Source: Vibrio sp. Of7-15
GTDB lineage: Bacteria > Pseudomonadota > Gammaproteobacteria > Enterobacterales > Vibrionaceae
Reading direction: 5' to 3'
NCBI RefSeq assembly: GCF_022347565.1
Contig: NZ_JAKRGH010000010.1
Coordinates: 62,001 to 126,000, forward strand
DNA: 64,000 nucleotides
The notes beneath the pieces are model-generated. The model was not told where the DNA came from and ran no database searches. It was given only the letters and a program-made list of their open reading frames with translations. Position numbers and translations under genes: made by a program. This document shows positions 56,540 through 63,897 of this stretch, piece after piece; within the stretch, counting starts at the first letter, position 1, and each line of letters begins with the position of its first letter.

Positions 56540-56746
56540 CATTTTCTGTGACTCGACTTCGTCAGCTAACTGGATCAGCTGGCGGAGGCAATCAAGTTTT
56601 TCGGGCTTAAGTTGCTCTTGCTGATCTGCCACAACTAAACCTACTAAGTACATCCCTAGTTCAGCTTTGCTCTCTTGCTCAGTACTTAATGCAACGCCAT
56701 CAAGAATAAATTCCATTGCCTCTAGGTATAGCTCTCTATCTCTCAT
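56531..56746 (-). CDS. Small phage protein, 71 residues
   Basis: An acidic, helical protein starting MRDRELYLEAMEFILDGVAL, with no recognised motif. It lies between the Ogr-like activator and the replication gene, on the same strand as the latter but 122 bases downstream. Its 3' end overlaps the Ogr terminator. In P2-like genomes this area holds small early genes of unknown function. Confidence 0.6.
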   Translation of the reverse strand: MRDRELYLEAMEFILDGVALSTEQESKAELGMYLVGLVVADQQEQLKPEKLDCLRQLIQLADEVESQKMAL

Positions 56747-56867
56747 ATGTACTGCTCAATCCTCGCCAAAAGACCTGTACAAATATACAGTATTATTTCT
56801 GATTATACAGTAGTACGAGAAAAAAAATGATGCAAGTCGCTGATATAAATGCGAGTTAGCTTAAAAA

Positions 56868-59024
56868 TCACCAACCTTCCCATTTAACCTCCTCTAAAAC
56901 CTCCTCAACACGTACCTGTAAACCAATATGAGTACGATCTAACCAGGTCTTACGGCCATCTAAAGTAAAAACAGTATCTCCCCTTATCATTGCTGCTACG
57001 CCACCTTTATCAACATCAATGCCATTACACTCAAAATGCCCTAGAATTGACTGTTTTAGCACACCGCTTTTATCCCGCGTACAGTTATTGACAGAACTCC
57101 AAGAGGCACAGAAATCCTCCGTTTCAGGAGTAGATACCGAACTTTTTAAAGTAAGATCTGATGAAGGTGTTTTTTTGCATAGTACCCAACCATCCATGCG
57201 ACTGATCACCGTAAGATCAACCCCATTCGTCACACCTTTTAGCTTTGTAACTAGCTCACCATAACCATTTTCTTTAGGACGGTACGCCAAGCGCAGTGGT
57301 TGAGCGTTACGCGCACAAAACACCCCACCCATGGCTTCGACAAACATCCCCCAATTACCAGAATCAGCTGCAACCCGAGCTACTTCAATTTGATGCTCTT
57401 CTGATTGCAAATCAAAGAACGAACGAACTTGCGGCTTATAGGGATTACTTTTAATTTGTTGCTGCTCTTCTATCGCCAATGGATCTTGCTCTAAACGTCT
57501 TAATTCCCGCCACACAGACACAGAAGGCCCACCAATCTGCTGAAACTGACGAATCCCCCACTCACTCGCCCAGCCTGCGACCGATTCCGCTGTCACCTCT
57601 GCTTTTTCACCAGACTCTTCATCGTCTTCAACTTTAAAACCATCAATGTTCTTAGCGATATATTTCGCGATGTAACCCGTCGCACTGCCACATTCTGGGT
57701 CTATGACCTTGTAATCAAAGCGCGGTTTGATCAGAGCAGAAACCGTCTCAATATGCTCTGTACTCTCTTCACTTAATGGCAAAGTAAACTTTCCATCTTC
57801 ATCTTTAGTTTTCGCAATCGCATCTGACCAACATTTAAAATCTACATCGCTGGCACCAAGCTCTGATCTGTCTTCCTCAGTAAAATAATGCGCCAATACC
57901 CAGCGAATAACAGGTTCATGTTCAGGGTGGAAAAAAAACAGCGCATGCCAATGAGGAGTTGCATCGTGATGAGGCTCACACACTCGAAACCCCATAAGAG
58001 GAACATCAAGACGTTTCAATTTAGCTCTTGCTTTAGACCAAGCATGAGAAAGGTAACGCTGAGTTTGCTTCGGGTTAAAACCTTGGTACTTTTTATTTTC
58101 AACCGAGCACGTTTTTCCATTTGAACGCACAGAATGATAGGAATGATACTTACTTGGAGCGGTCATGGTAAAAAAGCCACCCATCAGCCCATTTTCGGTG
58201 GCAATATCTTCAAAGCCACGCATACGAACCATTAGCTCATGACGACGAATTTTGGGGTTAGAAACAGATGCCTTAACTGCTTCTATCACGTCAATTTCTT
58301 CGCCTGTAAGCTCATTTCTCGCAACAATATTAGACAAAGCCTTTAAGTTGGCGATTTTTCGAGCACGGTAACCCTGTAATCCAATATGACTGATATACGC
58401 AGATACGCCTTTGCGAACTTGGCCCATAATAATTCGGCAGTGTTCACAAAAACGTCGGTAAGCAATATCTAATTTTCTAAGCCACCAAGCTTCATTTATT
58501 AAACGAGCAATCTGACCAAGAGCGACGGTTTCTTCTATTCGTGCTTCATACTCTTCGTTACTTTCTTCTTGTTCTTGGGGAATACTTTGTGTAGGGACAC
58601 TTGGCATAAAGGACCACGGAAACCAAACATCCCTCATTACCTTGGCTGTAGCAACGGCATCTTGCCTTTGATCAATACAAGACATTAACACTCGATGACA
58701 TTGATCAGCCAACTCAGAGGCTAAAGATTTCCTTCTTATCTCATTCCTTAACCTTTCAATCTGAACCGGAAACTGGCCAGCAGCTTCACGCACCATAGTG
58801 ACTTGTCGACGAAGCCAAATATTTGCACTACGGCTTTTACCATTGCGCTGAACATAGCGCTCCCAACGAAAAACATATTGTTTTAACAGTGAAACAGCAA
58901 TATCGGAAGGGATACCACCAAATAGTGATCTCACCCATTTGCTGTCATCCCTCCAAAGTTTCGCTTTACTAGTATGACTAACAAGGATAGCTTCATTCGG
59001 CGTAATGGCACTCAATACCTGCAT
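56868..59024 (-). CDS. Phage replication endonuclease (P2 gpA-like, HUH)
   Basis: A protein of 718 residues. P2 gpA nicks the replication origin to start rolling-circle replication. It shows a two-histidine metal site in HHDATPHWHALFFF (about 355-362) and the tyrosine motif YIAKYIAKNIDGF (about 453-465) with two Tyr four residues apart, as in HUH superfamily 1 nickases. The N-terminal ~200 residues are helical, with RYRRFCEHCRIIMGQV-like segments. It starts 1 base inside the upstream small gene. The reading frame is intact, which is remarkable in an element that has lost its head genes and integrase. Confidence 0.9.
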   Translation of the reverse strand: MQVLSAITPNEAILVSHTSKAKLWRDDSKWVRSLFGGIPSDIAVSLLKQYVFRWERYVQRNGKSRSANIWLRRQVTMVREAAGQFPVQIERLRNEIRRKSLASELADQCHRVLMSCIDQRQDAVATAKVMRDVWFPWSFMPSVPTQSIPQEQEESNEEYEARIEETVALGQIARLINEAWWLRKLDIAYRRFCEHCRIIMGQVRKGVSAYISHIGLQGYRARKIANLKALSNIVARNELTGEEIDVIEAVKASVSNPKIRRHELMVRMRGFEDIATENGLMGGFFTMTAPSKYHSYHSVRSNGKTCSVENKKYQGFNPKQTQRYLSHAWSKARAKLKRLDVPLMGFRVCEPHHDATPHWHALFFFHPEHEPVIRWVLAHYFTEEDRSELGASDVDFKCWSDAIAKTKDEDGKFTLPLSEESTEHIETVSALIKPRFDYKVIDPECGSATGYIAKYIAKNIDGFKVEDDEESGEKAEVTAESVAGWASEWGIRQFQQIGGPSVSVWRELRRLEQDPLAIEEQQQIKSNPYKPQVRSFFDLQSEEHQIEVARVAADSGNWGMFVEAMGGVFCARNAQPLRLAYRPKENGYGELVTKLKGVTNGVDLTVISRMDGWVLCKKTPSSDLTLKSSVSTPETEDFCASWSSVNNCTRDKSGVLKQSILGHFECNGIDVDKGGVAAMIRGDTVFTLDGRKTWLDRTHIGLQVRVEEVLEEVKWEGW

Positions 59025-59251
59025 TACAGCTCCACAAACTCATGAGCATCACAAAGTAGAAAACCACCAGCGTTATCCCTTTTTGTGAATAAACCATGCA
59101 CCATGGATGAGCACTTTAGCTGTTCACATACCGCTTCCATTGCCTCTTCACGACTTTCAAACTCCCCTACCTGCTGATTCATTATCTCGTGAGTATGCAC
59201 CTCGCGAATCACATCACCACCAAAGCCTAAATAAACAAAAAAATAGTTCAT
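59024..59251 (-). CDS. Small protein upstream of the replication gene, 75 residues
   Basis: It starts MNYFFVYLGFGGDVIREVHT at 59251 after GGAGGGTAGC; a longer frame to 59263 includes the ribosome site itself. Its stop overlaps the start of the replication gene, so the two are translated together. The fold is not recognised. It is one of the small early proteins common in P2-like phages between cox and A. Confidence 0.7.
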   Translation of the reverse strand: MNYFFVYLGFGGDVIREVHTHEIMNQQVGEFESREEAMEAVCEQLKCSSMVHGLFTKRDNAGGFLLCDAHEFVEL

Positions 59252-59367
59252 GCTACCCTCCACAATAAAACCTAAATTGACGAATAAAAAAACACACAGA
59301 ACCCTTTACTATCAACTCAATCAGAAAAAGGGATGGACTGTTGGCTAATTAGCCAGAGGTAAGATAG

Positions 59368-59652
59368 CTAGTAAAAATCTTTGGATGGCTTATGAGACAA
59401 AGGAGTGAGAGCTCCCACTAACGTATTAATAACACGGTGGACTTGTTTTTTTTCCCACACTGTAAGTTCAGAAAAAGACTTCGCGATATGCCGCCTAGTG
59501 AATCCAGCAGAAAAGCAAACCGATCGTTTTACTTCTTCCGTTAAATTGTCGTACATCAGGCCAACTTGACTCTCGGCCCCCAATAAAGCACGGCAAAACG
59601 CAATAGACTCATTTGCAGGCCTTGGGCTGTGACTTTTCAATTCTTCGTACAT
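59368..59652 (-). CDS. Early phage protein, 94 residues
   Basis: The first minus-strand gene after the divergent control region, with AGAGGGATGT before the ATG. It is predicted mostly helical (RPANESIAFCRALLGAESQVG, FTRRHIAKSFSELTVWEKKQV). In position it corresponds to cox/apl or CII in P2-like phages, which are small DNA-binding proteins, but no clear helix-turn-helix is visible, so I leave it unassigned. Confidence 0.65.
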   Translation of the reverse strand: MYEELKSHSPRPANESIAFCRALLGAESQVGLMYDNLTEEVKRSVCFSAGFTRRHIAKSFSELTVWEKKQVHRVINTLVGALTPLSHKPSKDFY

Positions 59653-59980
59653 ACATCCCTCTAATCAAACTAAAAACCAAAAACAATACTAAACGTCAAT
59701 TGAATATCCCTACTTGAACATTCCACAGCCAAATAACGGACAATCAAATGGTTTATTGTTACTAAAACTCTATTGAAACATTCAAATGACTGGCTCTTAT
59801 AGCTACCTTACTTAGCTGTTAATGAGACATTTAGTGCGATAAATAGCCAAAACTTCACACTTAACGCTGTAGATATTGAAATCATAGTGTTATCCTTCTC
59901 TTTAACAGTTATTCAAATCAACACCCAGCAGGCCAACCCTAAAATAGTCATTTGACTGCTTGGTGATATTAGGTGATCAA
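59653..59980. promoter_or_regulatory. Divergent early control region with candidate repressor operators
   Basis: 328 bases between the CI-like gene and the early genes. TCAAATGACT at 59782-59791 is repeated in inverted form at 59946-59955, and TCAAATG occurs again at 59744-59750 and near the CI start. Their position fits operators for the repressor controlling both transcription directions. The sites are proposed from repetition only. Confidence 0.5.
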
Positions 59981-60586
59981 ATGCATCCAAGTCAAGATGT
60001 AAACATGAAAGAGATAGCAAAATTACTGCCTATGGACTACCAAGGCGGTAAAGATGTAACAACAAGGTTACTCAAAATACTTAATTTGGCGGAATACAGA
60101 TCGCTATCGGATGCTTTTGACGTTTCTTGGGGAACCATCTCAACATGGCATAGGCGTGAGCAAACGCCATTTGAAATTGCAGTGCGAACCCATTTAGCAA
60201 CAGGGGCTTCTTTACGCTGGATTTTACTTGGCGAGGGGGAAATGTTTGAGAGCGGACAGCCTATCGTTTCATCTAACAATATTGACGTTCCATACTACAC
60301 ATTGGCAGATGGTATTTTAACCGATGAAGGAACGATGTCTTTTGATCCTAAATTTCTTGCCGATATGCCAGAAAAATTAATGTTAGTGGAACACGACAAT
60401 CAAAAGATCTTTATCAATACCAGCATAAAAAAAGCCGTAAGCGCGACTTACCTAGTAAAGATTGATGACGATTATTCGATCTGCGAGCTACAAAAGCTAC
60501 CAGGGGGAAAAGTAGTAATGCACTTCAACGGCAGCAACTATGAAGTCGCTACCGATGAATTAGAAGTGGTTGGGAAGGTGGTGTAA
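59981..60586 (+). CDS. CI-type phage repressor
   Basis: A protein of 201 residues. The N-terminal helix-turn-helix covers about residues 25-65 (TRLLKILNLAEYRSLSDAFDVSWGTISTWHRR), as in phage CI repressors of the 186/HP1 type, and a short linker joins a C-terminal oligomerisation domain (about 90-201). I see no clear Ser-Lys dyad for self-cleavage in the C-terminal half. The ATG at 59981 follows AGGTGATCAA; a longer frame to 59960 is unsupported. It is divergent from the early operon, with operator-like repeats between them. If it is the only switch, induction would have to come through an antirepressor or a modulator not seen here. Confidence 0.83.
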   Translation: MHPSQDVNMKEIAKLLPMDYQGGKDVTTRLLKILNLAEYRSLSDAFDVSWGTISTWHRREQTPFEIAVRTHLATGASLRWILLGEGEMFESGQPIVSSNNIDVPYYTLADGILTDEGTMSFDPKFLADMPEKLMLVEHDNQKIFINTSIKKAVSATYLVKIDDDYSICELQKLPGGKVVMHFNGSNYEVATDELEVVGKVV

Positions 60587-60661
60587 AAATTACAGGAAAA
60601 CGTTCGTAGCCCCCCTTTTACGCCACTAAAAAGTCACTACACTTCATGGTTTTCGAACAAA

Positions 60662-60695
60662 AGCCAGCTATTTTAGCTTCATTTCACAGCTGGCT
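60662..60695 (+). terminator. Terminator of the CI gene
   Basis: A perfect 8-bp stem AGCCAGCT/AGCTGGCT, loop 18 bases. It overlaps the stop of the convergent gene at 60694. T-tract weak. Confidence 0.5.
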
Positions 60696-60951
60696 ATGCT
60701 CTCACCCGCAGATCAACCTGAGTTTGTAAATCATCAAATTGAGCCTCAGTGATAGCGTCAGGTAAGATAACTTTATAAGTATCATTGCCTTGTGCTTTTA
60801 ATAAAGTATTAAGCCACTTCTTACTTATATATGTATCTACTGTTGCTTCCGCCCAAGACGTCGCATTAATAATATCTTTTCTTGAAACGACTTTTCCAAT
60901 GTTACCATTAAACAGCTTCAAAGCTTTTTTTGCTTGATTACTTAATGCCAT
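60694..60951 (-). CDS. Small protein with a winged-helix-like sequence, 85 residues
   Basis: It starts MALSNQAKKALKLFNGNIGK after AAAGGAGT. The stretch SRKDIINATSWAEATVDTYI (about residues 23-42) is like a DNA-binding helix-turn-helix of the type seen at the N-termini of various defence and restriction proteins. The end QFDDLQTQVDLRVRA is acidic or helical. A truncated, diverged copy of its start lies at 30673-30747, about 30 kb away in the same orientation. It is the first gene to the right of the repressor. Function unknown. Confidence 0.65.
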   Translation of the reverse strand: MALSNQAKKALKLFNGNIGKVVSRKDIINATSWAEATVDTYISKKWLNTLLKAQGNDTYKVILPDAITEAQFDDLQTQVDLRVRA

Positions 60952-61371
60952 AATTCACTCCTTTAACCCATGCTATATCTAATTAAAAAATACTCGAAGG
61001 CAGAACCAAAACTCAGATAAGACATCATTAATGTATATTAATTGTACAGAAAAATAGAAGTACATAGAACGATATGCATCAAGGATTAACCATCATTATG
61101 TAGAATAATTATCCCTCGGGATAGAAGGTTATTGTGCGGTGCTTTTGGAAGTAAGATTAAGATGCTTCAAGGGCAACAACCCTAGCCGCTGCTGAAGGGT
61201 GTGAAATATTAAAAAGGAGATATAATATCTATTTAAAACACAAAAACGCAACCCATAACAATAAAGCTATGCGCTGCGAATAACTCTTAAATGGTTTATT
61301 AACTAGCGTGAATTTAAGTACGGTAAATGCTCGATGATGACTTAACCGATGCTAATTTAAACTCGATTTAC
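60952..61371. other. Intergenic region to the right of the phage-derived locus
   Basis: 420 AT-rich bases; no gene or RNA recognised. The first ~40 bases share sequence with the region upstream of the truncated gene copy near 30750. CGATATGCAT at about 61069 also occurs at about 30509, which may be chance. Confidence 0.4.
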
Positions 61372-61662
61372 TTAACTTTCATATCTAGTTTCAAATTTCT
61401 CATCAGATTCGCACAGATACATAATAAACTCGATGAAAGCGATAATTGAAGGAATCAACGTCCAACAAAACACCAAGTACAAAAAGCCTAGTCCAACTTT
61501 ACCTAGATAAAATTTATGAGCGCCAATCCCACCTAGGAAAAAAGCCAGTAATGCGGCAGAAATTCTACTTTTCTCACCTTTCACGCCTTTCTGCTGTGCT
61601 CCACAACTTGGGCACGCTCTCGCAGTTTCATGAATTTCTTTTCCGCAACCACTACAAAACAT
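61372..61662 (-). CDS. TM2-domain protein with an N-terminal zinc ribbon
   Basis: A protein of 96 residues. The start at 61662 gives MFCSGCGKEIHETARACPSC, a four-cysteine zinc ribbon (CSGC and CPSC). The rest forms the TM2 domain: two membrane helices joined by a short loop, with GGIGAHKFYLGKVGLGFLYL as the conserved signature. A longer frame to 61734 lacks a ribosome site. Bacterial TM2 proteins are membrane proteins of uncertain role. It is one of a run of small minus-strand genes. Confidence 0.85.
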   Translation of the reverse strand: MFCSGCGKEIHETARACPSCGAQQKGVKGEKSRISAALLAFFLGGIGAHKFYLGKVGLGFLYLVFCWTLIPSIIAFIEFIMYLCESDEKFETRYES

Positions 61663-61869
61663 TACTACATCCTTATTACAAATACTGCTGAACAAAAGAT
61701 GCGCCCACCATACCAAATAACACACATAAAACATTGATTTAGTTCAATATAGTGCAATTTAATACCACGTGTAAGTAAGAGGCCATACTGACAATAGAGA
61801 ATAAACTCATAACCGAAAATGCAATTGTTGGAAGTCAATATTAAATATTTTACTACGTGGCCGCTGCCA

Positions 61870-62166
61870 CTATTTGGTTCTGTCTTCTACTTCATCGAAG
61901 GCCTCTACAGAAATACGCTCTGCAATATCCCGCATTTTCTGCATTTTTTCTGGATTACGATTTTTCCAAAACGCTTCCCAATCTTGGTGCGTTTCCCACT
62001 TCGCAATAGTTAACACTTTTTCAGGCGTCTCATAAGAGCGAAGCATAAAGCTCCCCAGTGCTCCATCTACTGAATGGTGAATCGAGTCTGTCGCCGAACG
62101 CCACACAGTTTGAAACTCATCCATTTTATCTACTGGTACACGCCATTCATACACAACTCTAAACAT
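61870..62166 (-). CDS. Antibiotic biosynthesis monooxygenase (ABM) domain protein
   Basis: A protein of 98 residues with a ferredoxin-like ABM/dimeric alpha-beta barrel fold: VVYEWRVPVDKMDEFQTVWR, then ALGSFMLRSYETPEKVLTIAKWET and a C-terminal helix. Small ABM proteins may degrade haem or modify quinone-like substrates, but many are uncharacterised. AGGGAGTTTT precedes the ATG. It starts 40 bases after the stop of a 44-codon gene on the same strand. Confidence 0.8.
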   Translation of the reverse strand: MFRVVYEWRVPVDKMDEFQTVWRSATDSIHHSVDGALGSFMLRSYETPEKVLTIAKWETHQDWEAFWKNRNPEKMQKMRDIAERISVEAFDEVEDRTK

Positions 62167-62205
62167 AAAACTCCCTGTAAATACTTAGATTTAAATCGTA
62201 AGTTA

Positions 62206-62340
62206 TTAGCTCTTATTTCGACCTTCTATGTGTGCCGACACAGTTTCTATTATTTCATCATTGGTTACATCCCAGACTCTTCCAGGCTTAAACTCCCCTG
62301 ACCACGCTGCGATATTGCAAAGTAACTGCCCTAAGCGCAT
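62206..62340 (-). CDS. Small protein, 44 residues
   Basis: An ATG at 62340 with GGGAG about 12 bases upstream starts MRLGQLLCNIAAWSGEFKPG, and the frame ends VSAHIEGRNKS at 62206. The gene is below common length limits. The sequence looks protein-like: a hydrophobic helix, then WDVTNDEIIETV. It begins about 50 bases after the stop of the 198-residue protein and 40 bases before the ABM gene. A small regulatory or immunity protein is possible but not shown. Confidence 0.55.
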   Translation of the reverse strand: MRLGQLLCNIAAWSGEFKPGRVWDVTNDEIIETVSAHIEGRNKS

Positions 62341-62392
62341 TTCGGGGTATAACTCCCACCGAACCCGAAATCAAAAATGCCGCGTATTATGG

Positions 62393-62989
62393 TTACCTTG
62401 TTAAACCTCTTTCGTATTGTTCAAGCTTATTTAAAAATTGAACGATAAAAGCTTGTTCGTTTTTATCTACCGTTAATGAACGAACAAATTCAGCTTCTTG
62501 TCGTATTTCAGAGCACTGTTCAACTGTTGCACCATCATTACCATAAAGAATCCCTACGGGCCACTCATGCTCACAATATGAAAGCCAATCTAGAATACAA
62601 CGGCGTAAGAGTTCTTTACCTTCACTACGAGTGGCATCTAACTCATAGCACTTACGGTAAAAATCCATTTCAGTTAATGAACCAAGCTCTTCAAAAACAC
62701 CTTTTGTTTTATATATATTTTGAGCTAGTTTCCCAAGCCATAGTGTCGATTCATAATTCCTAACTTCAAACCCTTTTTTTAAAGTAGGATAAATAAGGTT
62801 TACAAAAAGTTCATACCGAATACAGCAATGCTGGTTCTTCTCCAGATTCAGTAGGTATTGCCACACCCAAGCACGTATTTCATCTTCATCTTTAAAAGAA
62901 CCTATAAACAACTGAATCGATTTTGCTGCCTGTTTTCTCAATCCAGTATTCAGTTCTCTTTCAAACTTTTCAAGGTACTCAATATTCAT
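62393..62989 (-). CDS. Unrecognised soluble helical protein, 198 residues
   Basis: It starts MNIEYLEKFERELNTGLRKQ and is predicted almost all helical, with Cys and Trp scattered (KNQHCCIRYELFVNLIYP, LRRCILDWLSYCEHEW). No membrane helix or signal peptide. The layout resembles immunity-type or uncharacterised small cytoplasmic proteins, but this is only an impression. Its ATG lies about 24 bases after an attC-like site (63013-63087), in the pattern of an integron cassette. Confidence 0.65.
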   Translation of the reverse strand: MNIEYLEKFERELNTGLRKQAAKSIQLFIGSFKDEDEIRAWVWQYLLNLEKNQHCCIRYELFVNLIYPTLKKGFEVRNYESTLWLGKLAQNIYKTKGVFEELGSLTEMDFYRKCYELDATRSEGKELLRRCILDWLSYCEHEWPVGILYGNDGATVEQCSEIRQEAEFVRSLTVDKNEQAFIVQFLNKLEQYERGLTR

Positions 62990-63012
62990 AATAATTATGT
63001 TTCTTTAAAGAT

Positions 63013-63087
63013 TAACGCCAACCATAAGCAGCGAGCGATTTTTACAAACCTAAAGCCTGCAAGGAGTAATATTCTATGGCTTTGTTA
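63013..63087 (-). repeat. Candidate integron attC recombination site
   Basis: On the minus strand it begins TAACAAAGCC, overlapping the stop codon of the upstream gene, and ends TTGGCGTTA, 24 bases before the next start codon. These ends resemble the outer pairs of vibrio attC elements (TAACAAACGCC...GGGCGTTA). CCATA near the left end and TATGG near the right end are complementary inner arms. The 75-bp length fits the shorter vibrio sites. No integrase gene of integron type is in the window. Confidence 0.45.
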
Positions 63088-63561
63088 TGTATTAGCATCT
63101 TCACAATAACGAACCTTCCAATCATTTAAGTGCTTACATATTTGTTCAGGTGACAACTTAAATTGGTTGTTAATAACCCCCTCCATACCTGTAAGAGTAG
63201 ATGCGATTTTTCTACTGCCTTGCTGCTTTTCATACGAAGAAGAGTACTTAATGGCTATCATTTTGTTACCACCAATTTTACCTACATAGAATAGATCAAC
63301 CTCATGCCAATCCAGCCTCCAAGGTTTGGCTCCATATCCAACTTCAAATCCTGATGAATCAAGTTTTATGTATGAGCGTTTGAAAAATTGCAAAATTGAT
63401 GCTGGTATGGCTAAACCAAAAAATAACACACACCCCCATCCAAATATGGAACCAGTGTGAATTAAATACCCCCCAATAGCCACAAACACAATTCCAGCTA
63501 TTAGGTGCTTTATTGGCTTCAGCTTACTCCCTTCAATAGTTAAGCTCTCACTATTGCTCAT
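63085..63561 (-). CDS. Membrane protein with two helices and a soluble domain, 158 residues
   Basis: It starts MSNSESLTIEGSKLKPIKHL after GGAGTCGAT. Two hydrophobic helices (about residues 18-36 and 40-58) are followed by a soluble domain containing GFEVGYGAKPWRLDWHEVDLFYVG, which resembles the STM3941-like/PH-like small bacterial membrane proteins. It ends at an attC-like site, so it may have arrived as a gene cassette. Function unknown. Confidence 0.65.
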   Translation of the reverse strand: MSNSESLTIEGSKLKPIKHLIAGIVFVAIGGYLIHTGSIFGWGCVLFFGLAIPASILQFFKRSYIKLDSSGFEVGYGAKPWRLDWHEVDLFYVGKIGGNKMIAIKYSSSYEKQQGSRKIASTLTGMEGVINNQFKLSPEQICKHLNDWKVRYCEDANT

Positions 63562-63636
63562 ATCGACTCCATGTGATCTTTGTATAATACCTGCTATCAG
63601 ATGTGTCCACCGAACTGGTAAAGGTGACCACTGCTA

Positions 63637-63897
63637 TCAAAAATTTAACATACGCCAATAAAAAACAACGTTGTATTCCAACCTGTAATTCCTCAGGTTA
63701 ATATCATCATGACGCGCTGATCTAGAATATTTTAGATCTTTTTTTTCAGCTGCACCATGAACAATAAAATTAAATCTTACCTCTTTTAGGGACACCTTAT
63801 TAGGTCCACTAAGGCATTCATCTTGGCTAGATTCATCCTGCCCATCATCTTCCCAAAAACAAATCTCACATATTTCATATGTAAGCTGTTTAAGCAC
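63637..63897 (-). pseudogene. CPCC-type cysteine-rich protein, N-terminal part missing
   Basis: The frame begins with GTG and YEICEICFWEDDGQDE, then DECLSGPNKVSLKEVRFNF. These are the second halves of the cysteine-rich CPCC protein motif (CPCC..., EICPVCFWEDD, GGPN-VSL). The first CPCC pair, usually ~15 residues upstream, is absent. The ribosome site is poor. It is probably the remnant of a small CPCC protein or one with a lost start; it would continue towards 63960 if frameshifted. Function unknown. Confidence 0.5.

Noticed and set aside
30286-61371. tRNA or tmRNA attachment site for the prophage
   Set aside because: No tRNA-like cloverleaf or tmRNA end was recognised at either island edge.
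62340-62395. Hairpin-like stretch after the 198-residue gene, taken at first for a second attC site
   Set aside because: Its right end lies inside the 44-codon gene and the ends do not pair well as attC arms.
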